64,000 nt of DNA from Nocardia nova NBRC 15556 (GCF_001613005.1 NZ_BDBN01000029.1:1-64000); one strand, 5' to 3'. Numbered from the stretch's first letter, positions 30,024 through 39,241 are shown. Notes: a model not told the origin generated them from the sequence alone. Numbers and translations are program-made.

Positions 30024-31787
30024 TCAGAGCGGTTTGCGCAGCGCGGCCATGAACATGGCGTCGGTGCCGTGGCGGTGCGGCCAGAGCTGGACGGCGGGAC
30101 CGTCGCCGATATCGGTGACGCCCGGCAGCAGCGTTCGGGTGTCGAGTTGTTCGGCGTTCGAGCGGCGGACGAAATCGGAGACGACGGAGACGGTTTCGGG
30201 CAGGTGCGGGGAACAGGTGGAATACACCACCACACCGCCCGGGCGCAGCAGATCCCATGCGGCGGTGAGCAATTGGCTCTGCAGGGTGGTCAGGTCGCGC
30301 ACATCGGCCGGGGTGCGCCGCCACCTCGCCTCCGGTCGTCTGCGCAGCGCGCCCAGTCCGGTGCACGGTGCGTCGACCAGGATGCGGTCGTAGCCGGGTT
30401 CCAGCCCGGAGTCGCGGCCGTCGACCACATGGACGGTGACCGGCAGGCCGCGAGTCGCCTTGCGCACCAGATCGGCTCGGTGTTCGGCGGGTTCGACGGC
30501 ATCCACCCGATACCGATCGATATCGGCCAGGGCGCCGAGCAGCGCGGTCTTACCGCCCGGGCCGGCGCACAGATCGAGCCAGCGCCCGCCGTCCTCGCCC
30601 AGCAGCGGCGCCCGGGTCAGCGACAATGCGACGAGCTGGCTGCCCTCGTCCTGCACGGCGGCCATTCCCTCGCGCACCGCTTCCAGCTGCCCCGGATCGC
30701 CACTGTCCAGGTACACCGCATACGGTGACCAACGCCCTTCCTCACCGCCACTGACCAGGGCCAATTCCTCGGCGGTGATATCGCCGGGCCGCGCCACCAG
30801 GTGGACGATCGGCCGCTGGTCGTCGGCGGCGAGCAGATCGCGCAGCTCCCCCGCCCGCGCACCGAGCGCGTCGGCGAAGGCCTGCGCGATCCAGACCGGA
30901 TGCCCGAATTCGAATGCCATGCGGCCGATCGGATCCGCGGGCGCCAGATCCTCGACCCACTGCTCCGGTGTCCGCGCCGCGGCCCGGCGCAGCACCGCGT
31001 TCACGAAACCGGCTTTACCGCTGCCGGATTCGGTACGCACCAGATCGACCGACGTATCCACCGCGGCGTGTGATCCCACTCGGGTCCGCAGCAGTTGATA
31101 GACGCCCAAGCGCAGGACGTCGAGCAGCGGGCCGTCGATCTCGGTGATGGGACGTCCCGCGCAGTCGGCGATCACGGCGTCGAGGACCCCCATCGCCCGG
31201 CAGGATCCGTAGGCGAGCTCGGTCGCGAAAGCCGCATCGCGCCCGGACAATCCGTATTCCCGCAGCAGGACGGGCAGCACGAGATTCGCGTAGGCGTCAC
31301 GCTCGCGAACCGCCCGGAGCACGTCCCGTGCGACGAGCCGGGGAGCGTCACCCACCACACCACGGCGTCCTCGAGTCCGGGCTGCGGAGCCACCGGTCCG
31401 GCGCGCGGAACCGGAGCCGGCTTCTGGTCGCGACGACTTCTGCTGCCCCGCAGCGGATTTCCTTGCCGATCTCTTCTCGGAGGCCCGTTTCGACGCATCA
31501 CCGCCGGTCCTTCCGGGGGCGGCACCGTGGGCTCGTCCGGATCCGGCGTCGGCGCGCCCGGCATCGCGAGCACCACTCGCGCCGGAGCGGCGGCCGCGGT
31601 CGTCCGACGAATCGCGCCCCTCGCCCCGACGAGCCCGAGGGGCGTCACCGCCATGGCTGCCCGAACTTCTCCCCGCGTCGCCGTGCTGCCGAGAGCCGTT
31701 GTCCGCCCGGCCTTTTCCTCGGCGCGCATCGTCGGCCGTCCGGCCGTCGCGGTCGGGTCGTTCGCCTCCTCGACGTGGGCCGGTCAC
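30024..31787 (-). CDS. rsmB: 16S rRNA m5C967 methyltransferase RsmB/Fmu with a long basic N-terminal tail
   Basis: This 587-residue protein has a NusB-like RNA-binding domain from about residue 149 ([23 protein letters not shown]) and the SAM-dependent RsmB methyltransferase domain ([47 protein letters not shown]). The cysteines in DAPCTG and YSTCS are the two catalytic ones. Residues 1-148 are an Arg/Gly/Ala/Ser/Asp-rich, apparently disordered tail absent from E. coli RsmB. The start overlaps fmt by 4 nt (ATGA), supporting the full-length call. Confidence 0.92.
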   Translation of the reverse strand: MTGPRRGGERPDRDGRTADDARRGKGRADNGSRQHGDAGRSSGSHGGDAPRARRGEGRDSSDDRGRRSGASGARDAGRADAGSGRAHGAAPGRTGGDASKRASEKRSARKSAAGQQKSSRPEAGSGSARRTGGSAARTRGRRGVVGDAPRLVARDVLRAVRERDAYANLVLPVLLREYGLSGRDAAFATELAYGSCRAMGVLDAVIADCAGRPITEIDGPLLDVLRLGVYQLLRTRVGSHAAVDTSVDLVRTESGSGKAGFVNAVLRRAAARTPEQWVEDLAPADPIGRMAFEFGHPVWIAQAFADALGARAGELRDLLAADDQRPIVHLVARPGDITAEELALVSGGEEGRWSPYAVYLDSGDPGQLEAVREGMAAVQDEGSQLVALSLTRAPLLGEDGGRWLDLCAGPGGKTALLGALADIDRYRVDAVEPAEHRADLVRKATRGLPVTVHVVDGRDSGLEPGYDRILVDAPCTGLGALRRRPEARWRRTPADVRDLTTLQSQLLTAAWDLLRPGGVVVYSTCSPHLPETVSVVSDFVRRSNAEQLDTRTLLPGVTDIGDGPAVQLWPHRHGTDAMFMAALRKPL

Positions 31788-32707
31788 TCGACCACCGCGC
31801 CGGGCTGCAGGCGGGCACCGCGGGCCCAGTCCAGGGCCGACATCATCCGCTTGCCCTGCGGTTGCACCTGATCCAAGCGCACGGCCGTGGTGGCGGTGCC
31901 GATGTAGACACCGGATTTGCGCACCTCGATCACCCGCTCGGGCAGTTGGTCCTCGACCAGTTCGACCGGCCCGAGTTTCAGTCGCTTACCGTCGATCTGG
32001 GTCCACGCGCCCGGCGCCGGCGTAACGGCGCGAATCCGGCGGCCGACCGCCAGCGCCGGTTGATCCCAGCGGATGTGGCCTTCGTCGGCCTCTACCTTGG
32101 GCGCATAGGAAATGCCCTCACCGGATTGCGGCACGGCCTGTACGGTGCCGTCCTCGATGCCGTCGAGGGTGGATTCGAGCAGCTGCGCACCGGAGATCGA
32201 CAGGCGCTCCAACAGGGATCCGGCGGTGTCGGTGATGCCGATGCGTTCGGTGACCACGCCGTAGACCGGCCCCGTGTCCAAGCCCTCCTCGATACGGAAG
32301 GTCGAGGCGCCGGTGATTTCGTCGCCGGCCAGGACCGCCGCCTGCACCGGCGCCGCGCCACGCCACGCGGGCAGCAGCGAGAAGTGCAGATTGACCCAGC
32401 CGTGCCGCGGGATGTCGAGCACCCCCCGCGGCAGCAACGCGCCGTACGCGACCACCGGACAGCAGTCGGGCGACAGATCCGTCAGTGCCGCAACGAATTC
32501 CGGCTCCGAGGGTCTGCGCGGGGTCAGCACCGGAATGCCGTATTCGTCGGCCAGCCGCCCGATCGGCGAGCGCGTGACCTTGCGACCGCGCCCGGCCACC
32601 GCATCCGGCCTCGTCACCACCGCCACCACCTCGTGGCGCTCGGATTCGATGAGCCGCCGCAGGGACGGAACGGCCGGTTCGGGAGTCCCCGCGAACACCA
32701 GGCGCAT
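31784..32707 (-). CDS. fmt: Methionyl-tRNA formyltransferase
   Basis: This 307-residue protein transfers a formyl group from 10-formyl-THF to initiator methionyl-tRNA. It starts [19 protein letters not shown] and has [24 protein letters not shown], the formyl-THF binding and catalytic segment with the conserved Asn, His and downstream Asp. It begins directly at the def stop codon and overlaps rsmB by 4 nt, so def-fmt-rsmB is a translation-related operon. Confidence 0.97.
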   Translation of the reverse strand: MRLVFAGTPEPAVPSLRRLIESERHEVVAVVTRPDAVAGRGRKVTRSPIGRLADEYGIPVLTPRRPSEPEFVAALTDLSPDCCPVVAYGALLPRGVLDIPRHGWVNLHFSLLPAWRGAAPVQAAVLAGDEITGASTFRIEEGLDTGPVYGVVTERIGITDTAGSLLERLSISGAQLLESTLDGIEDGTVQAVPQSGEGISYAPKVEADEGHIRWDQPALAVGRRIRAVTPAPGAWTQIDGKRLKLGPVELVEDQLPERVIEVRKSGVYIGTATTAVRLDQVQPQGKRMMSALDWARGARLQPGAVVE

Positions 32708-33268
32708 CTACTCGCCCCGCCCGGACTCGGGACGGCTGCCGGCGACCTCGGCCGCCGACATCACCGTCTTACCGGCGGCGAACCACTCCGATTCCCGCAC
32801 CGCGCGCATGGCCTGTTTTCGGGTGGCCGGTTCCAGCCGCTGTAGATACAGCACGCCGTCGAGATGATCGGTTTCGTGCTGCACGCAGCGCGCGAGCAGC
32901 CCCTCGGCCTCGAATTTCACCGGCTCACCATGCCTGTCGAGCCCGCGCGCCACCACGCGGTGGGCACGGGTCACGTCGTAGCGCAGCCCCGGAATCGACA
33001 GGCAGCCCTCCGGTCCGGTCTGCTCGTCGGTCCCGAGGACCTCGAAGACCGGATTCACCACGTGTCCGGCGGCATCGCCGGTGTCGTAGACGAACACCCG
33101 CAGGCCGACCCCGATCTGCGGGGCGGCCATGCCGACTCCGCGACTGGCGTGCATGGTGTCGGTGAGGTCGGTGACCAGCTGCTCGAGTTCCCTGTCGAAG
33201 GCGTCGACCTCGTCCGCGCGGGCGCGCAGGACGGGATCGCCGAACAGGCGAACGGGCTGGATTGTCAC
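32708..33268 (-). CDS. def: Peptide deformylase
   Basis: This iron- or zinc-dependent enzyme removes the N-formyl group from nascent proteins. All three signature motifs are present: GVGMAAPQIG (motif 1), EGCLSIPG (motif 2, with the metal Cys) and QHETDHLDG (motif 3, HExxH). The GTG at 33268 gives 186 residues and has GGGAG 7 nt upstream; an in-frame GTG two codons earlier is too close to that Shine-Dalgarno. First gene of the def-fmt-rsmB operon. Confidence 0.95.
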   Translation of the reverse strand: MTIQPVRLFGDPVLRARADEVDAFDRELEQLVTDLTDTMHASRGVGMAAPQIGVGLRVFVYDTGDAAGHVVNPVFEVLGTDEQTGPEGCLSIPGLRYDVTRAHRVVARGLDRHGEPVKFEAEGLLARCVQHETDHLDGVLYLQRLEPATRKQAMRAVRESEWFAAGKTVMSAAEVAGSRPESGRGE

Positions 33269-33335
33269 AGGCACACTCCCGGGCGAGACGACATTGCGGT
33301 CGCCCCATTTTACGGGCGGCCGGAAATCCGTTTCG

Positions 33336-34358
33336 TCAGGAATGCGCGCCCAGGATCACCTCACCGATTCCGGTGCCCAGCGGCACGTAGGCGCAGTGCG
33401 GCAGCGGTGCTTGCTCGGGGGCGAGCAGAGTGAGCAGGAGTTGCTGGACGAACGGGTCGTACACCATGTGGAAATGCCCGGTCAGGTCGATCGGGCACAG
33501 ATCCTGGAGCACGATGTTGCGCGCACCCGGACCGGTCAGGGCGATATTGGTGTAGGGCTGGATCATCTCGTCGGCACGGCTGCCGACCGTGGTGTACCGC
33601 ACACCGGGGACCGTGTCGCCGCCCGCGTTGAGTTCGCGCATGAACGGCGAGCCCTGGGCCTGCTGAACGGCGGCGAGCGAGGTGACCTGCCGATAGGCGT
33701 TCCACAGATTCGGCACGGCATCGGCGAGCGGAACCAACCCGTACATCTGGCCGCCGTAGCTGGGCGAGGCGAGCCCGATCCACTGATCGACCTCGGGAGC
33801 CCCGCCGAGCTTGTCGATGTAGTACCGAGTGATGTTGGCGCCCTGGGAAAATCCGACCAGGTCGACCTTGTCTGCGCCGGTGGCCGACAGGACCCGGTCG
33901 ACGAAGGCGCCGAACTGTCGCGATGATGCCCACAGATCCTCGGTGCCGTAACTGGTCGCATCCGGTTTGCCCCCGTAGTCCGGGGCGAAGACGCAGAAGC
34001 CCGCGGTGACGAGTTGCGGGCCGATACCGCCCCAGTCGGTATAGGCGGTGGCGTCGGTCCCGTGGGCCAGGATGACCGGGCGCGGATGCCGGGCGCTGGG
34101 CCGGCAGCTGAAATCGTTGGTGCCCCACGGCGTTGCGCCGGGGTGCGCTTTCAGATAGCGCGAGGCGGTGAGATGGTTGCCCTGCGGTGGTCCCCATTCG
34201 GTCGGGACCACCACCGGGCGGGTGTCCGGCGGCGGCGATGCGGGAGGTTCGGCCCAGGCATTCGCGCTGCCGCCGAACACCGCCCCGCACGTCGCCACCG
34301 CCGCGAACGCCCTACGCCAGGCGAGGCCCCCGTCTCGATGTTTCCGACCTCGTCCCAT
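33336..34358 (-). CDS. Secreted lipase/esterase, alpha/beta hydrolase (class 2 lipase)
   Basis: This 340-residue protein has a Sec-type signal peptide: basic MGRGRKHRDGG, a hydrophobic core, and cleavage probably after AWA (about residue 38). The nucleophile elbow is DLVGFSQGAN (Gly-Phe-Ser-Gln-Gly); VILAHGTDATAYTDW supplies the oxyanion strand and HFHMVYDP fits the catalytic His. It resembles lipase class 2/EstA-type proteins abundant in Nocardia and Rhodococcus, hydrolysing triacylglycerols or short esters outside the cell. The ATG at 34358 is chosen because it begins the signal peptide. Confidence 0.9.
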   Translation of the reverse strand: MGRGRKHRDGGLAWRRAFAAVATCGAVFGGSANAWAEPPASPPPDTRPVVVPTEWGPPQGNHLTASRYLKAHPGATPWGTNDFSCRPSARHPRPVILAHGTDATAYTDWGGIGPQLVTAGFCVFAPDYGGKPDATSYGTEDLWASSRQFGAFVDRVLSATGADKVDLVGFSQGANITRYYIDKLGGAPEVDQWIGLASPSYGGQMYGLVPLADAVPNLWNAYRQVTSLAAVQQAQGSPFMRELNAGGDTVPGVRYTTVGSRADEMIQPYTNIALTGPGARNIVLQDLCPIDLTGHFHMVYDPFVQQLLLTLLAPEQAPLPHCAYVPLGTGIGEVILGAHS

Positions 34359-34413
34359 ATTCCGATTGTGCGCCGTCCGGACCGGTACATGCGACGGGCC
34401 AACGGTATTCGTC

Positions 34414-35070
34414 TCACTCGGCCGCGGTGGTGTCGTCGTCGGCGAGGATCCGGTAGATCGAGCGCCGGGCCTCGGTAAGGACCTCGGCCGCCTTACCGGC
34501 CTGTTCCGGAGTGCCGGCGCGGGCGACCTGCCCGACCGCACCCATCAGCTGGCCGACCAGTTCGCGCAGGTCCAGCGCCTGGTCGCCGACGCCCTCGCGG
34601 ACGTCCTGCCAGGGATCGCCCAGTTCGTCGCGATGTTCGGTGACGTACTCGGCGCCCGCGTCGGTGAGTTTGGCGGTTTTGCGACCGGCCACCTTCTCGA
34701 TGATCACCAGGCCCTCGTCCTCGAGCTGGGACAGTGCCGGGTAGATCGAGCCGGGGCTGGGCCGCCAGATGTCGTCGCTGCGCTCGCGGATCTGCTGGAT
34801 CAGCTCGTAGCCGTGCATCGGACGTTCCTGCACCAGCAGCAGAATCGCCGCGCGGACATCTCCGCGCCGTCCGCGTCCACCACGGCCGCGACCGCGACCG
34901 ACATGGCCGCCCGGACCGAATCCGGGTCCGAAATCCGGACCGAACGGCCCGAAGCCGTGTCCGCGCGGATGGCGACGGAACTGTTCGTGTCCGCCGCGTT
35001 CCTGCGGGTCCGGCCGGGGTCCGCGACGGCGGCCGCGGCCGAACCTGTCCATGTTCTCCATGCGTTCCAT
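34414..35070 (-). CDS. PadR-family transcriptional regulator with Gly/Phe/Arg-rich N-terminus
   Basis: This is a 218-residue protein. The PadR winged helix is RGDVRAAILLLVQERPMHGYELIQQI followed by RPSPGSIYPALSQLEDEGLVI, and a C-terminal helical dimerisation part follows. Residues 10-70 form a low-complexity Gly/Pro/Phe/Arg/His tail (RHPRGHGFGPFGP-type runs). The ATG at 35070 has AGGAGG 6 nt upstream and is clearly the start. PadR proteins usually repress efflux or detoxification genes and themselves; no obvious target lies next to it. Confidence 0.9.
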   Translation of the reverse strand: MERMENMDRFGRGRRRGPRPDPQERGGHEQFRRHPRGHGFGPFGPDFGPGFGPGGHVGRGRGRGGRGRRGDVRAAILLLVQERPMHGYELIQQIRERSDDIWRPSPGSIYPALSQLEDEGLVIIEKVAGRKTAKLTDAGAEYVTEHRDELGDPWQDVREGVGDQALDLRELVGQLMGAVGQVARAGTPEQAGKAAEVLTEARRSIYRILADDDTTAAE

Positions 35071-35110
35071 GATTGCCTCCTCGGGCATCGTCTTACGTTG
35101 ACGCAATCAA

Positions 35111-35120
35111 CGATATATCG
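35111..35120. promoter_or_regulatory. AT-rich palindrome upstream of padR
   Basis: CGATATATCG is a perfect 10-bp palindrome 41 nt upstream of the padR ATG, in an AT-rich patch. On the minus strand TTGTCA is followed 17 nt later by TATCGT, which overlaps it and could be the promoter. It may be the autoregulatory PadR site; PadR operators vary, so this is tentative. Confidence 0.4.
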
Positions 35121-35169
35121 GCAATGCATCTTTGACAAGTATGGAACGCGCCACAGCGCGTGCTGTGGC

Positions 35170-35751
35170 TCAGGCGGCGAGCGAACCGATCCAGCGCTCC
35201 AGCCGGTCACCCTCCGCGCGCATCAGCTCCGGATCACGAAAAGTGTTGGTGAGCAAGGAGATTCCTTGATAGGAGGCGATCAGCGCGACGGCCAGTTCGC
35301 GCGCATCGGCGCGGCCCATCTGCTCGAATTGCCGCTGCACCCAGTCCAGCAGGACGCCCATCACCTCGGCCAGCTCACGCTCCAGACCGTCGGAGCGTTT
35401 GTCGAGTTCGGCGGCCAGAGTGCCGGACGGACATCCGTATCGGGCCGCGACATCGCGCTGGTCGACCCAGGACCGGATCAACGCCCGCAGCCGATCGGCC
35501 GGCCAGGCTTCCCGGTCGAGTTCGGCAAGGAAGCCCTCCAGGCTGTGGGCGTGAGCCCCGATTGCCGCCTGGATCAGCTGATCCTTGGTCTTGAAGTAGT
35601 AGTACACATTGCCGACCGGCACCTCGGCAGCCCGGGCGATGTCGGCGATCGTCGTCTTCTCGACCCCCTGCCGGTGGAAGACCTCGGCGGCCGCGGCGGC
35701 GAGCCGTTCCCGCTTACCGCCGGACCGCTTGCTGTCGAGCGAGTTAGTCAT
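35170..35751 (-). CDS. TetR-family repressor, divergent to NmrA-like oxidoreductase
   Basis: This is a 193-residue protein with the TetR helix-turn-helix RERLAAAAAEVFHRQGVEKTTIADIARAAEVPVGNVYYYFKTKDQLI near the N-terminus and a helical ligand domain. The ATG at 35751 lies inside the first of two copies of a dyad operator, so binding would block its own expression. By the usual logic of divergent TetR pairs it also represses the oxidoreductase at 35825. Confidence 0.9.
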   Translation of the reverse strand: MTNSLDSKRSGGKRERLAAAAAEVFHRQGVEKTTIADIARAAEVPVGNVYYYFKTKDQLIQAAIGAHAHSLEGFLAELDREAWPADRLRALIRSWVDQRDVAARYGCPSGTLAAELDKRSDGLERELAEVMGVLLDWVQRQFEQMGRADARELAVALIASYQGISLLTNTFRDPELMRAEGDRLERWIGSLAA

Positions 35752-35761
35752 ACAACTGACT
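35743..35761. promoter_or_regulatory. TetR operator copy 1, over the tetR start codon
   Basis: GTTAGTCATACAACTGACT contains TAGTCA-N6-TGACTA when one more base is included, and it matches copy 2 at 16 of 19 positions. It overlaps the tetR initiation codon (35749-35751). Confidence 0.65.
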
Positions 35762-35794
35762 ATAGACACATCGAAGCTCATGCCGTACGGTCCT

Positions 35795-35813
35795 GTTAGT
35801 CAGTCAACTAACT
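35795..35813. promoter_or_regulatory. TetR operator copy 2, upstream of the NmrA-like gene
   Basis: GTTAGTCAGTCAACTAACT has perfect outer arms GTTAGT and ACTAAC and matches copy 1 at 16 of 19 positions. It ends just before the AGGAGC Shine-Dalgarno of the gene at 35825. Two similar sites in a 73-nt divergent gap strongly suggest the TetR binding site. Confidence 0.65.
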
Positions 35814-35824
35814 CAGGAGCGAAG

Positions 35825-36664
35825 ATGATTGTGGTAACCGGAGCGACCGGCAACGTCGGACGACCGTTGGTGCGGATGCTCGCCGAAGCCGGCGAGAAGG
35901 TGACTGCCGTATCCCGCCGCCGTCCCGACGACCTCCCCCACGGCGTGCGGCACGTTGCGGCCGATCTGACGAATACGGGCGAGGTCGCGGCGGCCCTCGA
36001 TGGCGCGGAACAGCTGTTCCTGCTACTCGCGCCGGGATCGCTGGCCGCAGATGTGCCGGGAGTGCTGACCGCGGCACGCGATGCGGGTGTGCGGCGAATC
36101 GTCCTGTTGTCGTCACAGGGCGTCGGAACCCGGCCCGACAGCGCCTCGCACGGACAGTTCGGAAAGCAGGTCGAAGTTGCCGTCCAGAACTCGGGACTGG
36201 AATGGACCATATTGCGGCCGAGCGGTTTTCAATCGAACGTAGCGATGTGGGCGGACGCGGTACGCACGCAGCGGACGGTCACCGCGCCGTTCGGTGATGT
36301 CGCGATCCCCTTCGTGGACCCCGACGATATCGCCGCCGTGGCCGCCACCGCCCTGCGCGAGGCCGGTCACACCGGACGGACCTACGTGCTCACCGGTCCC
36401 GCGCCCGAATCTCCGCGCGATCGGGCGCGGGCCCTGGCCGAAACGCTCGGCGAGCCGGTGCGTTTCGTCGAGCAGACAGCCGAGCAGGCGCGCGCGCAAC
36501 TGCTCACCGTGATGCCCGCCGACGCCGCCGACACGACCCTGGCGATCATCGGTGCGCCGACGCCCGAGGAATTGCGGGTCAGCGACGATGTCGAGGCGGT
36601 CCTCGGCCGTGCACCGCGACCCTTCTCGGCGTGGGCACGACGCAATATCGACATGTTCCGCTGA
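35825..36664 (+). CDS. NmrA-like NAD(P)-binding oxidoreductase
   Basis: This is a 279-residue extended short-chain-dehydrogenase-like protein. It starts with MIVVTGATGNVGRPLVRMLAE, the NmrA/QOR2-type GxxGxxG motif, and continues VVLLSSQGVG-like (IVLLSSQGVG) and WTILRPSGFQSN, typical of NAD(P)H:quinone oxidoreductase 2 and NmrA sensors. AGGAGC lies 4 nt before the ATG. Control by the divergent TetR suggests induction by a reactive small molecule such as a quinone. Enzyme versus redox sensor cannot be decided here. Confidence 0.87.
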   Translation: MIVVTGATGNVGRPLVRMLAEAGEKVTAVSRRRPDDLPHGVRHVAADLTNTGEVAAALDGAEQLFLLLAPGSLAADVPGVLTAARDAGVRRIVLLSSQGVGTRPDSASHGQFGKQVEVAVQNSGLEWTILRPSGFQSNVAMWADAVRTQRTVTAPFGDVAIPFVDPDDIAAVAATALREAGHTGRTYVLTGPAPESPRDRARALAETLGEPVRFVEQTAEQARAQLLTVMPADAADTTLAIIGAPTPEELRVSDDVEAVLGRAPRPFSAWARRNIDMFR

Positions 36665-36673
36665 ACATCACCC

Positions 36674-36693
36674 CGTGCCCCTGGCCCGGCACG
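36674..36693. terminator. Weak hairpin between NmrA-like gene and priA
   Basis: CGTGCC pairs with GGCACG across an 8-nt loop in the 46-nt convergent gap. The 6-bp stem is short, so terminator function is only a possibility. Confidence 0.3.
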
Positions 36694-36710
36694 CCGAATT
36701 CGCTTGTGCG

Positions 36711-39167
36711 TCAGCCGATGTCGACCGGATCGATCTGTACCCGCAACGGACCGTCCGAGCGATGACTGCTGCGCACTGCGAGGGCGCCGGCCAGCGAGCG
36801 CGACAACGCCGAGCCCGCTCGCCGGTCGACCCGGAGAATCATCCGTTCGACCTCGGCGGGCGCCGCATCGCCGGAGAACGGCGTGCGGGCGCCGGGCGGC
36901 AGCGGCACCGGGCCCAGCACCTCGACACCGTCCGGTAGTGCCGTCTCACCGAGGAGTTCGCCGATGGTGGCGGTCGTGCCGTCGACGGCGGCCAGGCGCA
37001 CCGCGGGCGGGAAGCGAACCTCGGTGCGAGCGGCGAGTTCGTGGCGGGCGTGGCCGATCGGATCCCAGCGCACCAGTGCCTGCACGGTCGGCAGCGACGG
37101 TTCGGCCATCACGAGCACCTCACCCGCGGGGCGGACCAGGGCGGCGGCCGACATCCAGCGCCGCAGCGCGTCCTCGGCGGCACGCAGGTCCGCGCGGCCG
37201 AGCAGCGCCCAGCCGTCGAGCAGCAGCGCCACCGCGTACCCACCCGGCACGTCGGGTTCGGCTCCGATGGTCGCGACCACCACCTGGGGGCCCTCCGGGA
37301 CCGAATCCAGCACGGCGGCGCCGCCGGAACCCCGGATCGGCACCCCGGGAAAGGCACGGCCCAATTCCTCCGCGGTGCGCTGGGCGCCGATCACCACCGC
37401 CCGCAGTACCCGGGAACCGCACGCGCCGCACCGGAAGGCCGGTTCCACCTTGCCGCACCAGCGACAGCTCGGGCTCTGGGCGATATCGCCGGAACCCTTG
37501 CTGCCCAAGGGAACTGCCGCGGGTCGGCGTTCGCCCGCGGCCGTGTCCGAGCGTGCGGGCTCCGGATGCCGCGGGCCGGTATGTTCCGCTCGATGATCCT
37601 CGACGGATGTCTCGCCGGCTCGGCCGGCCGCCGTCGCATCATCGGCCGACCGCGTCGATCCACGCCGGGACTGTGCCCCGGCCCGGGAATCGACGGCCCG
37701 CCGGGCGTCTCGCCTGCCCCAGGTACCGCTCTCCGGCAGCGAGAGCGGGCCGTTGCAGTGCCGGCAGCGGGCCGGGGTGCGGCATGTCGCGCACGCCAGC
37801 GCCGGAACGTATCCGCGCCGTGGGACCTGCACCAGCACCGGGTCACCGGCTGCCAAGGCCCGGCGCGCCGCGGCGAAGGCGGTGCCGGGGATGCGGATCG
37901 CGCGCGCCATCGGATCGCGCTCCAAGGCGATATCGCTGTCGCCCGGCGCATGGATTCGAGGAGTGCCGGCGCGCAACGTCTTCCGATCGGCGATCAGGTC
38001 GTGCGCCCATCCGGATTCGACGATGGCCTGCGCCTCCGCGGTCCGCGCGAACCCGGCCACCACGAAGGCCGCGCCGGTGTCGTGGGCACGCAGCATCGCG
38101 ACCTCGCGGGCGTGCGGATAAGGTGCGCGCGGTTCGGCATAGGTGTCGTCGCCGTCGTCCCACACCACGATCAAGCCCAGTTCCCGCGCCGGCGCGAAAA
38201 CCGCACTGCGCGTTCCGACCACGACCCGTGCGGTGCCACGCAGCACCGCGAGCCAGCGCCGGTACCGGGCCGCGGGCCCCAGTCCGGCCGACAGGCCCAC
38301 CACCGAATCCCCTATCAGGGCAGCACATTCCGCGACGACCCGGTCCAGATCGCGTTGATCCGGAACCATCACGATCGCACTGCGCCCGCTCGCGACCGTG
38401 GTGGCCGCCAATTCCGCGAGCCGGCGCGGCCACTGCTCCCCGGGCATCGCCTGCCAGGCCGCGCGCGGGCCGCTGCCCCGGCGCAGCGCGGACAGGAACG
38501 AACCGCCGTGCACGTAGTGCGACCAGGCCGGGAAATCGAGCGGAATCTCGGGCAGATCAACGGATTTCGGTTCGGCCGCCTCGGTGCGCGCATGCCGCGG
38601 CGGAATCGCCAGCCGCAGCACATCGGCCCGCGTTCCGGCGTAGCGGGCGGCCACGGCCGATACCAGGCGAACGATCTCCGGGGTGAGGACGCGCTCGCCG
38701 GACACCACCCGCTGCAGCGGCTGAATCTTTCCGGAATGTTCGGTGCGCGCGAGCCTTTCGAGGATGTATCCGTCGACCAGGCGGCCGGAGAATCGCACCC
38801 GCACGCGTACCCCGGGCTGGGCGAGCTCATCCATCTCCGGCGGCACCGAGTAGTCGAAATCGCGGTCCAGATGGGCGGGTTCGAGCAACGGCAGCACCCG
38901 GGCGATCGGTTTGTCGAGCCGGGTTTCACCGGCCCCCTTCGCCGAGGTCAGCGGATCCGCGTCGTCCACCGCGTCCGAACCCTGTTCGCCGAGCGACGCC
39001 GGCTCCGCTGTGTCGTGTTCGGAATGCGGCGATAACTCCTTCACCGCAACGGATTCCGGGTCCGGGAGTGATTCACGGGCCACGTCGGGAGTGTTCTCTT
39101 CCGGCGATATATCCGGAACCTCGGGGATGTCGGAGGATGGCGGCGCCGCGGACGACGAGCCGGGCAT
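36711..39167 (-). CDS. priA: Primosomal protein N' (PriA), helicase-dead actinobacterial type
   Basis: This protein of 818 residues (start chosen at 39167) binds forked DNA for replication restart. Conserved N-terminal 3'-binding segments are present (ARVLPLLEPAHLDRDFDY). The helicase core is degenerate: the Walker A region reads AATTVASGRSAIVMV with no GKT, and the DEEH box is WDDGDD, as in other actinobacteria. Eight zinc cysteines are kept (about 459, 462, 468, 471, 568, 571, 580, 583) but an 85-residue polar insert separates the fourth and fifth. A ~90-residue acidic, disordered N-terminal tail precedes the domain. GGAGG before the ATG lies inside a hairpin. Confidence 0.9.
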   Translation of the reverse strand: MPGSSSAAPPSSDIPEVPDISPEENTPDVARESLPDPESVAVKELSPHSEHDTAEPASLGEQGSDAVDDADPLTSAKGAGETRLDKPIARVLPLLEPAHLDRDFDYSVPPEMDELAQPGVRVRVRFSGRLVDGYILERLARTEHSGKIQPLQRVVSGERVLTPEIVRLVSAVAARYAGTRADVLRLAIPPRHARTEAAEPKSVDLPEIPLDFPAWSHYVHGGSFLSALRRGSGPRAAWQAMPGEQWPRRLAELAATTVASGRSAIVMVPDQRDLDRVVAECAALIGDSVVGLSAGLGPAARYRRWLAVLRGTARVVVGTRSAVFAPARELGLIVVWDDGDDTYAEPRAPYPHAREVAMLRAHDTGAAFVVAGFARTAEAQAIVESGWAHDLIADRKTLRAGTPRIHAPGDSDIALERDPMARAIRIPGTAFAAARRALAAGDPVLVQVPRRGYVPALACATCRTPARCRHCNGPLSLPESGTWGRRDARRAVDSRAGAQSRRGSTRSADDATAAGRAGETSVEDHRAEHTGPRHPEPARSDTAAGERRPAAVPLGSKGSGDIAQSPSCRWCGKVEPAFRCGACGSRVLRAVVIGAQRTAEELGRAFPGVPIRGSGGAAVLDSVPEGPQVVVATIGAEPDVPGGYAVALLLDGWALLGRADLRAAEDALRRWMSAAALVRPAGEVLVMAEPSLPTVQALVRWDPIGHARHELAARTEVRFPPAVRLAAVDGTTATIGELLGETALPDGVEVLGPVPLPPGARTPFSGDAAPAEVERMILRVDRRAGSALSRSLAGALAVRSSHRSDGPLRVQIDPVDIG

Positions 39168-39171
39168 GCAA

Positions 39172-39203
39172 ACGGCGCCCTCCGTCGGAACGGAGGGCGC
39201 CGT
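39172..39203 (-). terminator. Strong hairpin between metK and priA; may mask the priA Shine-Dalgarno
   Basis: ACGGCGCCCTCCGT and ACGGAGGGCGCCGT form a perfect 14-bp stem with a 4-nt loop, 38 nt after the metK stop. As a minus-strand RNA its 3' arm contains GGAGG, the only Shine-Dalgarno near the priA ATG, which begins 4 nt after the stem. It can therefore act as metK terminator, as a translational lock on priA, or both. Confidence 0.7.
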
Positions 39204-39241
39204 CGGTGCTACCGCTTCGGCCACGGCAGGCGCGGACCCGG

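Noticed and set aside
31344..31787. Calling the RsmB tail a separate or non-coding frame
   Set aside because: The ATGA overlap with fmt and the continuous frame support translation, so it is kept as part of rsmB and listed as a finding.
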